This document shows positions 8,098 to 14,576 of a stretch of DNA of 20,965 nt, in pieces; positions within the stretch are counted from its first letter, which is position 1, and the number at the start of each line of letters is the position of its first letter. Location: positions 1 to 20,965 of the IMG/VR virus record IMGVR_UViG_3300009436_000138; one strand, written 5' to 3'. Made by a program: the position numbers and the translations under genes. This DNA comes from a virus. The notes below the pieces were generated by a model. The model had not been told where the DNA came from and did not search any database. It was given only the letters and a program-made list of their open reading frames with translations.

Positions 8098-9735
8098 TTA
8101 TAGCCAGCTAGTTTGGTCCTCCGAAAACTGCTGGTTCTGGAAGCCTACCTTAGTATTGATCAAACGATCTCTATGGGTTCTTAGGACTTCAAGGGCTATA
8201 GCTGTTGCAATTACAGTATCATCGTGTGCGCCTGTAATAGCATTGGTACGACCATTCGCATCAGCCACGTAATCCATACACTCTTGGATGATTCGCGGGG
8301 ACGCAAGGTTAATGTCATCGTTCTCGATTGCGTTCTTAAGATGCGCTATGATCATGGGTTTAGTAGCTTGCGTTGTACGCCAACCAAGTCGGCTGCCTTC
8401 CTCATTAGACACGTTAGCTACTTTGGTTTGATGGTATAGATTAACATAGTTCATCTGCTTGAGACGATTGAGGGTTGCTATACCTAAGGAATTAGATTCA
8501 ACAGCTAGTAAAGCATTGTTGTAATATCTTCCAAGATAGAATAGTAAATCTCCGTATTGAGTGGGGTCTATCCTATTATTTCTATATAAAGCTACAACTT
8601 CATTACTAGAGTTCATTACTACACATGCCGAGGAGTCTTGACCTACTCCTAATGCACAGTCAGCACCAATTACAAAGTTCTCATCAAACTTAGGGTACTC
8701 GAATATAGACACATCACCTTCACTATAATCTTCGAAGGAGGATGAACTCTGGTTAAACATTTGTCTTTTAAGTACCGTTGAGGGTACTAAGGATTGTAGC
8801 TTTTCAATATTAAACACATTAGCTCCAGAAGTCTGAAAGGCTTCTTCGGGGCTCAATGGGTATTCTTGTCGGAACTTACTAAGGCCTCCTTCTGCTACCT
8901 TCAATCTCCTCCAGTATATCTGTTCTAAGTCAAGATCATACTTCTCTTGTATCTTAGACTCTTCCTCTGATAGGGTCTCTGCGAAAGCTTCAGGCTCTAG
9001 GACTGTTCGTCTGTATTCCGGCATCAAGTACCATGGCACAAATATAGGAAGATAGTCATTCTCTCCCTCTACTGCACCCTTCCATAATCTATGGAATTCG
9101 TTACCAACACCATTAGCGGTGGACTCAAGTATTACTTCCGTACCATCGGCTTCTGATATGCCCTGAAAGAGACCTGCAAGGATCTTCTCATCATGGGTCC
9201 AAAAGGCTACCTCGGAGAGGTGAGCAATGGTTGGTGTAGTACCTCGACCAGCTTCAGGGGATCCTGCTGTGTAAAGTCTGTATCCTGAATCATTGTGATC
9301 AAACAGGATCTCTTTAGCATTGGATTTCTTAAAGACTGGTTTAAACTCTTCAGGCATGTTGGAAATGGTATTCCTTGACATAGTGAAGAGTGCATCAGAT
9401 GTGGCTGAGTCATGTGCCATAACAACTGACTTATTGTATGCATTGAAGTAGGACTTCCAGAAAACCCTTGCGGTCGCAAAGGTCGATAGTCCCATTTGTC
9501 TGCCCTTAAGGATTATGGCCCTGACACGGCCTGTTTCCTCAAGTTGTTTATTGATCTTCTCATTTACTATCTTCTGAGCATCATTAAACTCAAAGGGCAC
9601 AAAGCCCAGTGATGAATTCTTTGTTAAGATCTTTATCTGTTCTTTAGAGAATAACTCAAAGTTACTCTCATAATCTGCTAGCTTCTTACGTCTCTGGGCT
9701 TCTTTAGCCAATGCTAGCTTCTTCTTGTTATCCAT
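8098..9735 (-). CDS. Terminase large subunit (packaging ATPase and nuclease)
   Basis: This 545-aa motor cuts concatemeric DNA and pumps it into the procapsid. The ATPase part shows a Walker A variant KGRQMGLST (residues 77-85), a Walker B segment AHLSEVAFW with likely catalytic E175, and a coupling motif ILESTANG (202-209). The C-terminal RNase H-like nuclease shows an acidic set: D359 in VIGADCALG, E413 in LLAVESN and D505/D506 in GAHDDTVIATA. All expected motifs are present and in order, so it looks intact. GGGAGGAC precedes ATG 9735, and a 6-bp hairpin lies just upstream in the leader. It is the first gene of the leftward late operon. The likely small subunit is on the other strand near 19.2 kb. 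Confidence 0.95.
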   Translation of the reverse strand: MDNKKKLALAKEAQRRKKLADYESNFELFSKEQIKILTKNSSLGFVPFEFNDAQKIVNEKINKQLEETGRVRAIILKGRQMGLSTFATARVFWKSYFNAYNKSVVMAHDSATSDALFTMSRNTISNMPEEFKPVFKKSNAKEILFDHNDSGYRLYTAGSPEAGRGTTPTIAHLSEVAFWTHDEKILAGLFQGISEADGTEVILESTANGVGNEFHRLWKGAVEGENDYLPIFVPWYLMPEYRRTVLEPEAFAETLSEEESKIQEKYDLDLEQIYWRRLKVAEGGLSKFRQEYPLSPEEAFQTSGANVFNIEKLQSLVPSTVLKRQMFNQSSSSFEDYSEGDVSIFEYPKFDENFVIGADCALGVGQDSSACVVMNSSNEVVALYRNNRIDPTQYGDLLFYLGRYYNNALLAVESNSLGIATLNRLKQMNYVNLYHQTKVANVSNEEGSRLGWRTTQATKPMIIAHLKNAIENDDINLASPRIIQECMDYVADANGRTNAITGAHDDTVIATAIALEVLRTHRDRLINTKVGFQNQQFSEDQTSWL

Positions 9736-9754
9736 TTGTAGTCCTCCCAGACCA

Positions 9755-9770
9755 CTTACGATACCGTAAG
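9755..9770 (-). promoter_or_regulatory. Hairpin in the TerL leader
   Basis: CTTACG-ATAC-CGTAAG forms a perfect 6-bp stem with a 4-base loop, about 10 bp upstream of the TerL Shine-Dalgarno GGGAGGAC. It could modulate translation or mRNA stability of the first late gene. Confidence 0.35.
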
Positions 9771-9909
9771 CTTTACCTTAAAGTTTACCAGAGAGAGAAG
9801 TACCATAGGAATATAATCTATAGTATTACCTCTAAGGGTTCCTGCCGTGTCGAGGATCCCCATAGCCCCTTAGGGGGGAGGGGGGTGTTAGCCTCTACAC
9901 ATAGATATC

Positions 9910-9927
9910 TGTATTTTCTATAAGGAC
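9910..9927 (-). promoter_or_regulatory. Promoter-like CTTATAG motif, leftward copy 1
   Basis: On the minus strand the core CTTATAG (9924-9918) sits in GTCCTTATAGAAAATACAG. It points towards TerL, about 180 bp upstream of its start. The same core recurs in the other intergenic regions, in the orientation expected for the gene that follows. No host sigma70 -35 hexamer is apparent. Confidence 0.3.
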
Positions 9928-10054
9928 CTATAGGGCCCTTAAAGTCTTAAGGCCCCCTCGTACCTTAAGCTACCATATCTTGTGGATACCTTTAGGATAT
10001 CAGTCTCTTAAGCTACTGTCGGGTAAGCTCCAACACCGGTGGTGTTTCCTACGT

Positions 10055-10078
10055 ATACTCTCTCTCTATAAGGTACTA
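10055..10078 (-). promoter_or_regulatory. Promoter-like CTTATAG motif, leftward copy 2
   Basis: On the minus strand AGTACCTTATAGAG (10077-10064) is identical over 14 bp to 19204-19217 on the plus strand, upstream of the probable small terminase. A related ACTTATATAGAGGG lies at about 10175-10162. On the opposite strand a TATAAT (10077-10082) adjoins this site but has no good -35 partner. Confidence 0.35.
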
Positions 10079-10084
10079 TAATGA

Positions 10085-10120
10085 ATTTAAAGGATTTAAA
10101 GGATTTAAAGGATTTAAAGG
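10085..10120 (+). repeat. Tandem repeat, four perfect 9-bp units, inside a 15-codon mini-ORF
   Basis: ATTTAAAGG is repeated four times without mismatch. The unit length is a multiple of three, and the array lies in an open frame from ATG 10081 to TAG 10126-10128 that would encode MNLKDLKDLKDLKGL. AAGG at 10070-10073 is well placed as a ribosome site. It could be a leader peptide for the rightward operon, a replication-origin iteron array, or an unexpressed repeat. The sequence alone does not decide. Confidence 0.6.
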
Positions 10121-10459
10121 GTCTTTAGGGAGAACACATAATAACCCCCCATGATGCTATACCCTCTATATAAGTCCAGACCCCCCTCAGAGATCCCACG
10201 AGGTTCCTGTGAGTACCGTCCGTTCAGTACTCCCCGTAAGTCCTGTTAGGTGCTCCGTAGTGAAGAAGAGGATTCTCACGAATCCTTTAAGGAATCCCTA
10301 GAAATCTCCCAGATATCTGGTAGAGCAGGGGATCCCGGGGGCACCGAGGGCATACTTGCCTTAGGGCTCCCTGAGAACCCGTAAGACCCTTTCGAGTCTG
10401 GAAGTAGTCTGCGGGTACACATACTTATTAGAGTCCCTTAGGGGGCATGGAGCACTGTT

Positions 10460-10738
10460 ATGGAACATCTATTGTTTGACCCGTGGGGCATCTTACTGAC
10501 TGCCTCAGCTCTCGGCATCATTGGGTCAGTTGCCGTGTTTGGTATTCTCGAGATTCTTTCTAAGTATCTCAAGCCTAAGCGTCGAGGTGCTACTCCGATC
10601 TCGCAGTTACTTGACCTTCAGTACTCCGAAGATGTGTCAAGGTACAGGCGTGCTCGGGCTAAGTGTCATGTGTTTCTTGCTTTGTCGATACTGTTCATCG
10701 TATCCTTAGCTGGTTACATCGTATCATCTCTGTTGTAA
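10460..10738 (+). CDS. Small membrane protein with two predicted helices (92 aa)
   Basis: Residues about 9-32 (ILLTASALGIIGSVAVFGIL) and 70-91 (VFLALSILFIVSLAGYIVSS) are hydrophobic and long enough to span the membrane. The loop between them is rich in Arg/Lys (KPKRRG, RYRRARAK), which by the positive-inside rule puts it in the cytoplasm with both ends outside. GGAG lies 8 bp before ATG 10460. It is the first clear gene of the rightward module. A small two-helix protein could be a holin, but no endolysin is next to it, and an early host-takeover or membrane-anchor role is equally possible. No family is recognised. Confidence 0.7.
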   Translation: MEHLLFDPWGILLTASALGIIGSVAVFGILEILSKYLKPKRRGATPISQLLDLQYSEDVSRYRRARAKCHVFLALSILFIVSLAGYIVSSLL

Positions 10739-10773
10739 GTTAGTAGCCCTTGGATCCTTTCAGGGGCTATCGT

Positions 10774-10859
10774 AGTTACAACGTAACTGGGGCTCCTGGC
10801 GGAGCCCTTAAGGTATCCTTGGGATGCCAGTACTATTCTGGCTTCTCGCTTTGGATACC
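10774..10859 (+). promoter_or_regulatory. Series of hairpins in the leader of the first gp2.5-like gene
   Basis: Three structures follow each other. AGTTAC-AAC-GTAACT is at 10774-10788. GGGCTCC-TGGC-GGAGCCC is at 10790-10807. A nested pair has outer arms GGTATCC (10812-10818) and GGATACC (10853-10859) around GCCAG/CTGGC (10826-10842). None is followed by a T-run, so a structured 5' leader that controls the next gene, or an RNA processing site, is likelier than a terminator. Confidence 0.45.
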
Positions 10860-10900
10860 ACTACCTTAACCTAGTGGATTAACCCAAGTGGAGAAATATC

Positions 10901-11383
10901 ATGACTACAACCAATGTTAAAGTACTACTTCCAAATGTTACTATTTCTGCGTGTAAACTGCGCAGATCATATATTAACAAGTTCGGCAACCTTCAGTACG
11001 GAGTCCTTCTTAGTGGAGACGCTCTGGCTAAATCAGGTTTGAAGCTGAATGCGGAAGGGCAGTATTGGCATAATCAGAATGCCAAGTACGGTTCGATGGA
11101 TATAGATGTCCCGCCTGTCTCTATTCAGGACATACACGGTAACGAAATCGGAGATGATCTCGAAGACGGTTCCGTTGCTCATGTTCATTTAGAGAAGCGT
11201 GAATATCCTGCAGGTAAGAGCAAAGATGGTAGATCTTATCCTGCTGGTGTTTCTTATCGAGTCAGTGCTGTACGTGCTGTTTCTTTCTCTGCAAAGAGAT
11301 CGAAGCAAGACGAGCTTACAGCCGCTCTATTAGAACTGGGCATTGATTCAGATTCCGAAGTGGTTTATGATCCGGAGTTCTAA
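10901..11383 (+). CDS. Probable ssDNA-binding protein, gp2.5-like (copy 1)
   Basis: This 160-aa protein probably coats single-stranded DNA during phage replication. It begins with beta-type segments (VTISACKL, FGNLQYGVLLSG), has a central VSIQDIHGNEI and a VHLEKREYPAG...VSYRVSAVRAVSF core. It ends in an acidic tail with a terminal aromatic (SDSEVVYDPEF). The acidic C-terminus ending in Phe is the hallmark of T7 gp2.5 and other phage SSBs. The order of segments parallels the protein at 18482-18949. GGAG precedes ATG 10901, hairpins sit upstream and a strong terminator follows, so it is probably its own transcription unit. The family call is by architecture, since overall identity to known SSBs is not checkable here. 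Confidence 0.55.
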   Translation: MTTTNVKVLLPNVTISACKLRRSYINKFGNLQYGVLLSGDALAKSGLKLNAEGQYWHNQNAKYGSMDIDVPPVSIQDIHGNEIGDDLEDGSVAHVHLEKREYPAGKSKDGRSYPAGVSYRVSAVRAVSFSAKRSKQDELTAALLELGIDSDSEVVYDPEF

Positions 11384-11392
11384 ACTCCCTAT

Positions 11393-11422
11393 GGTACGTA
11401 CTGCTAGTTCAGGGTGCGTACC
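11393..11422. repeat. Inverted repeat GGTACG/CGTACC
   Basis: Perfect 6-bp arms at 11393-11398 and 11417-11422 with an 18-base spacer, directly after the stop of the gp2.5-like gene. It may be an accessory hairpin in front of the terminator. Confidence 0.3.
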
Positions 11423-11437
11423 TCTAGTTTCCCCCTT

Positions 11438-11478
11438 GAGGCTGGTCTTTCCTGCGCGGAGAGATCGGCCTCTTTTTT
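11438..11478 (+). terminator. Rho-independent terminator
   Basis: GAGGCTGGTCT (11438-11448) pairs with AGATCGGCCTC (11462-11472) over 11 bp, including two G-T wobbles, followed by six T (11473-11478). It ends the transcript of the upstream gp2.5-like gene. Confidence 0.85.
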
Positions 11479-11490
11479 ATTCAAAGAACC

Positions 11491-11530
11491 GACACTAGCA
11501 CAGGCTTAATTAGCCTTTAATTTTTGTGTC
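11491..11530 (+). terminator. Second hairpin with T-rich tail
   Basis: AGGCT (11502-11506) and AGCCT (11512-11516) form a stem followed by TTAATTTTT. Outer arms GACAC (11491-11495) and GTGTC (11526-11530) could close a larger structure. It is a weaker backup terminator or a leader structure for the operon starting at 11587. Confidence 0.45.
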
Positions 11531-11586
11531 AACCAACAACTCCATAGGCATCCCCATGGATCCCACAAGCAACCGAGGATAGCATA

Positions 11587-11883
11587 ATGCAATACGGTAC
11601 AAGAGTAAGCTCAGCTAAAGTAGTACAGAAAACGTGGACTGTTATACACAGTGCTAATGCAGTAGAGATGAAAGTAGTAACTGATTGGTACCCTAAAAGC
11701 CAACGTATATCTAGCGGAATCTATTTAGGTAAACGTTCACTGCCTTACGGTGAAAGATTAGTAGCCAACGGAATCTTCAAGGTCAAAGGTCACAAGACTG
11801 TAGCCCTAGTGTCTCCCGATGGCAAGCGTAACCCAGTCTATGTAGACATTAAAGATCTCGAGGTAATCCCAAATGGAATTTAA
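11587..11883 (+). CDS. Unknown basic protein (98 aa), first gene of the amidoligase operon
   Basis: The start at 11587 has CGAGGA about 8 bp upstream. The protein is basic and beta-rich: a segment VVQKTWTVIHSANAVEMKVV, then RLVANGIFKVKGHKTVALVSPDGKRNPVYVDIKDLEVIPNG, which has the look of a small barrel of the SH3/KOW type. No family is recognised. It overlaps the next gene by 11 bp and opens an almost gapless operon, so it is probably co-expressed with the amidoligase enzymes, but nothing shows a direct role with them. Confidence 0.7.
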   Translation: MQYGTRVSSAKVVQKTWTVIHSANAVEMKVVTDWYPKSQRISSGIYLGKRSLPYGERLVANGIFKVKGHKTVALVSPDGKRNPVYVDIKDLEVIPNGI

Positions 11884-12055
11884 TTTCTCTGATATATCTG
11901 ATGATGGCCTTAGGACTTCAGCTATCAACCGTTATGTGAAGCGTATCAATCAGTACAATGGCAGATGTCCTGCTGATGAGTCTGTTGATTTACGTGTACG
12001 CATTGTAAAGTTTTACTTACGAATAGAAAAGGTGATAATCAAATGGAAGATCTAA
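11873..12055 (+). CDS. Unknown small basic protein (60 aa)
   Basis: ATG 11873 lies inside the end of the previous gene, with CGAGG 9-10 bp upstream. The protein has an acidic, helical N-terminus (MEFNFSDISDDG) and a basic C-terminal half (RVRIVKFYLRIEKVIIKWKI). It overlaps the following 28-aa gene by 13 bp. No family is recognised. Coupling on both sides and a good ribosome site support it being real. Confidence 0.6.
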   Translation: MEFNFSDISDDGLRTSAINRYVKRINQYNGRCPADESVDLRVRIVKFYLRIEKVIIKWKI

Positions 12056-12129
12056 TTCTCTTATTCATAGGTGCCTTAGTTGTTGTACTAGGTATTTACT
12101 TTTATGTGCCAGACCAAGGAGATGACTAA
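12043..12129 (+). CDS. Single-helix membrane micropeptide (28 aa)
   Basis: ATG 12043 is preceded by AAAAGGTG. The frame reads MEDLILLFIGALVVVLGIYF and then YVPDQGDD to TAA 12127-12129. Residues 4-21 are a clean membrane-spanning stretch between an acidic N-terminus and an acidic tail. The stop overlaps the ATG of the 313-aa gene in a TAATG arrangement, and that gene's Shine-Dalgarno AAGGAG is inside this frame. Overlaps on both sides and a ribosome site make it a credible gene despite its length. It could anchor a partner at the membrane. The function is unknown. Confidence 0.6.
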   Translation: MEDLILLFIGALVVVLGIYFYVPDQGDD

Positions 12130-13070
12130 TGTCCGTGTCATTTGAAGTTGAAACCAATACCAGTAAAGTATTGAAGTTCATGTCCCGTGCTTGCTTTGCC
12201 GGTGTGAACCATGTGATTACACCTCGGGAAAACCAGCAAGGTGTTGGCATAAAAAGGATTACTTACAAACCTTTCTATCAAAACATATATGACAGGGACA
12301 TAGACACTTCCGTTGATACCTATCATATGAATGATGATATGTCATGGGATTTAGCTAACAAGTGGTGGGATTACATGCTTAGCTTACCCTTCGTGTCAGA
12401 ACTATTGCCTACCAATCAGTCACAACATAGCAAAGCATACAAGCAAGGTTTACAAGTAGACTGTGATGCTAACGCTGATAGAGTAATGCTAGTGTTGTTT
12501 CTCCTTAGGCTCCCTCAGTTTTCATCTGGTATTGTAAGAAGCTGGGCAAGGCTTGTCTCTTATCACAAAGCTCACCCCGATACTGCATTTGTAATAGCAC
12601 TAGGGTTAAACAACAGAATCGCTAACTGTAAGTACAAAGAAGGTGAAGAACATACCGACCCTGAGAACTGCCTTACAGCAAAGATGGTAGATCGTATCTA
12701 TTCTCAGACTTGTTCAGAGAACAGTGTGATATACAACGAGTACTTTACTGTTCGTGGTGCAAAGATTCTGTTGAACAGATTAACTTCTCAAGAACCTGAT
12801 GAAAGTTTATTCAATGGAGAGCAAGAATCCTTTTCAAGATGCAGTAAGTACATAAGGTACAATAAGACAGAGCCAAGAGCAATCGGTAGGTTGTTAGTTA
12901 AGTACCCTTCAAGGTCTTATCGTCGTGGTAACTTTACCCTAAAGGTCATAAAAGATATACTCAAGATAGACCGAGTTGCTCGCTTTGATGACTGCTTGTA
13001 CTTAAACCATAATGAATGCAATATTAACCCAAGTCAAATGCAAGAGATTATATCTCTAATAGAATCTTAA
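12129..13070 (+). CDS. Unknown protein (313 aa) at the head of the amidoligase genes
   Basis: Strong coupling to the upstream micropeptide (TAATG, AAGGAG 8 bp before). I recognise no known domain. The N-terminal 100 residues are mixed (VSFEVETNTSKVLKFMSRA). A region around residues 55-80 is Trp-rich (DDMSWDLANKWWDYM). The C-terminal third holds basic aromatic segments (RCSKYIRYNKTEPRAIGRLL, YPSRSYRRGNFTLKVIKDIL). The segment starting SVSFEVETNT vaguely resembles the first strand of glutamine-synthetase-fold amidoligases (a G-x-E-x-E type strand), and 'LQVDCDANADRVMLVLFLLRL' recalls their H-x-H helix region without the histidines. A degenerate third amidoligase relative is possible but weakly supported. 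It ends 10 bp before the first clear amidoligase. Confidence 0.75.
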   Translation: MSVSFEVETNTSKVLKFMSRACFAGVNHVITPRENQQGVGIKRITYKPFYQNIYDRDIDTSVDTYHMNDDMSWDLANKWWDYMLSLPFVSELLPTNQSQHSKAYKQGLQVDCDANADRVMLVLFLLRLPQFSSGIVRSWARLVSYHKAHPDTAFVIALGLNNRIANCKYKEGEEHTDPENCLTAKMVDRIYSQTCSENSVIYNEYFTVRGAKILLNRLTSQEPDESLFNGEQESFSRCSKYIRYNKTEPRAIGRLLVKYPSRSYRRGNFTLKVIKDILKIDRVARFDDCLYLNHNECNINPSQMQEIISLIES

Positions 13071-13080
13071 CGGAGAGTTT

Positions 13081-13887
13081 ATGTTATACGAATCTAAATT
13101 GGAAAATGTAACAGTAGGTGCAGACCCTGAGGTTTTCGTAGCGACAACAGAGGGTGACATCTCTTCTGTAATTGGTAAGCTAGGTGGTAGTAAAGCTCAC
13201 CCTTTACCTGTAGCAGATGGTGCCTTGCAAGAAGACAATGTTCTTGCTGAGTTTAACATACGGCCTGCAAAGAACAAGATAGAGTTCATATACAATATGA
13301 ATTCTGTTATGTCATCTCTAAGAAAAGCCTTACAAAACAAAGGGTTACAACCAGTTGTAATTCCTAGTCATGTCTTTTCTAAAGGTAAGCTTGAGAGCTA
13401 TGGTCATCAAGCTATGGAGTTTGGCTGCAGCTCTGAATGGAATGCTTGGAGTCGTAAGGAAATGCCGAGGCCTAACGGGGCTAAGGTTAACTTAAGAACT
13501 GCTGGTGGTCACGTTCATGTTGGCTATGACAACCCTTGCAGAGGTAGTGCAGAGAGTCTTATTAAGATGCTCGACTTTACCCTTGGTGTCCCTTCAGTCC
13601 TTATAGATAACGACAATGCAAGGCGTAAACTGTATGGTAAAGCAGGCTCGATGAGACATAAGCCTTACGGTGTAGAGTATCGTACCCTTAGTAACTTCTG
13701 GTTAAACTCAGATGAACTGATGTCTTGGGTCTATGATACAACCCTTTGGTCCACTGATAACTTAGATAAACTTAAAGACTACTTAGAAGTATGTAACCCT
13801 AAGGATGTCCAGAAAGCTATCAACAAAAGTGATCAAGGGTTAGCATGGGAAATTGTTAGTGAATTAGAAATGGAGATACCTTTATGA
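13081..13887 (+). CDS. phiEco32-like amidoligase (COOH-NH2 ligase, type 2)
   Basis: This 268-aa enzyme belongs to the glutamine-synthetase/gamma-glutamylcysteine-ligase fold, which activates a carboxylate with ATP and joins it to an amine. Visible signatures are GADPEVF (13-19), LAEFNIRP (55-62, with E57), GGHVHVGY (142-149, with metal-type H144 and H146), a basic segment RRKLYGKAG (181-189) and YGVEYRTLSNFW (196-207, with E199 and R201). This series is specific to the phage amidoligase family first noted in phiEco32, and all key positions are present. GGAGAG precedes ATG 13081, and the stop overlaps the next start (ATGA). The substrate is not predictable. A second amidoligase of a different subfamily follows one gene later. 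Confidence 0.88.
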   Translation: MLYESKLENVTVGADPEVFVATTEGDISSVIGKLGGSKAHPLPVADGALQEDNVLAEFNIRPAKNKIEFIYNMNSVMSSLRKALQNKGLQPVVIPSHVFSKGKLESYGHQAMEFGCSSEWNAWSRKEMPRPNGAKVNLRTAGGHVHVGYDNPCRGSAESLIKMLDFTLGVPSVLIDNDNARRKLYGKAGSMRHKPYGVEYRTLSNFWLNSDELMSWVYDTTLWSTDNLDKLKDYLEVCNPKDVQKAINKSDQGLAWEIVSELEMEIPL

Positions 13888-14576
13888 CAGTGAGTATGTT
13901 TTATGATATGAACCTCAGGGATATAGCTGCAACCTACGAAGGTACTGTAGTGCAACTCGATTCACCAGATGATGATGGCCTGTACCCTGTAAAGATAGTA
14001 GATGTAAGCAGGGAGAACTACAATATAGTTGTAAGGAAAGTATCAGGTGAGCATATGGATGTACCTATCTTAGACAAAAGGTACAAGTTTTCAAATAAGT
14101 TCCCCACTCTTGGTATGATTAATGTAGCTGACCACGTATGCTATGTCAGTAGGAAAGCTCAACGTCAATGGAAGAAAGGTTTAAGATTACACAATCTTTC
14201 AGTTAGAACATTTGATACAGATCTGTTGAATCTTCTTAATGAGGAAGCGAATACATCTTATCGTACATACACTGATGACTTAGAGTTTAAGCTATACAAT
14301 CATAAGTATACTCCTTACTTTGAAGCCTTAGAATCTGTCAATGATGGTGATAAAGTTGCAAGAGCTATCTCACCTGACTTCTGTCTAAGCAACAGATACA
14401 ACTGTGCTAAACCATTACTATACTACAGAGACCATGCTGTAGGTGTAGTGAACAATTATACCGTGACTATCAGTAAACAGTTAGCTCACATAATTCCAAT
14501 CCTAAAGAGGAACATACCAAATGGATACGGTTCAATCATTGTGGAGACTGAGCAAGATGTCTGCACCGCAAGCTGA
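13884..14576 (+). CDS. Unknown protein (230 aa) between the two amidoligases
   Basis: ATGA overlap with the first amidoligase and a 56-bp overlap with the second show tight coupling. GGAGAT precedes ATG 13884. The N-terminal 100 residues look like a small beta domain (AATYEGTVVQLDSPDDDGLYP, then VKIVDVSRENYNIVVRKV). The middle has RKAQRQWKKGLRLHNLSV, the C-terminal part is mixed, and it ends ...VCTAS. No catalytic motif or known family is recognised. Its place between two amidoligases suggests a partner, a substrate-binding factor or the target of the pathway. That is inference from context only. Confidence 0.75.
   Translation: MTVSMFYDMNLRDIAATYEGTVVQLDSPDDDGLYPVKIVDVSRENYNIVVRKVSGEHMDVPILDKRYKFSNKFPTLGMINVADHVCYVSRKAQRQWKKGLRLHNLSVRTFDTDLLNLLNEEANTSYRTYTDDLEFKLYNHKYTPYFEALESVNDGDKVARAISPDFCLSNRYNCAKPLLYYRDHAVGVVNNYTVTISKQLAHIIPILKRNIPNGYGSIIVETEQDVCTAS

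Larger units (their letters stand above)
9736..10459. other. Divergent non-coding region rich in inverted repeats
   Basis: No convincing gene is visible in these 724 bp between the leftward and rightward operons. Perfect inverted repeats include CTTACG/CGTAAG (9755-9770), AACACC/GGTGTT (10032-10046), GAGTAC/GTACTC (about 10211-10232), AGGATTC/GAATCCT with a TCAC loop (10269-10286) and the 12-bp palindrome CCAGATATCTGG (10309-10320). GGGCCCTTAA pairs with TTAAGGCCC with one bulged base (9933-9955). CTTAAGCTAC is repeated at 9964-9973 and 10007-10016. There are G-runs near 9872-9886. Composition is more GC-rich than the flanking genes. The region must carry promoters for both operons and may include a replication origin or a structured non-coding RNA. 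None of these is proven by sequence alone. Confidence 0.6.

Noticed and set aside
9812-9817. TATAAT on the plus strand as a sigma70 promoter
   Set aside because: No TTGACA-like hexamer lies 16-18 bp upstream. The nearest candidate, TTTACC, is 22 bp away.
10151-10249. 32-codon ORF starting MMLYPLYKS
   Set aside because: No ribosome site at a usable distance (a C-run precedes the ATG), Pro/Arg/Ser-rich product, and it overlaps inverted repeats.
10290-10370. tRNA-like string TGGTAGAGCAGGGGATC
   Set aside because: It resembles a tRNA D-arm and the start of an anticodon arm, but no matching acceptor stem, no 5-bp anticodon stem and no GGTTCGA-type T-arm follow.
10460-10738. Naming the two-helix protein a holin
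   Set aside because: Size and helices fit, but no endolysin or spanin is adjacent, so the name would be a guess.
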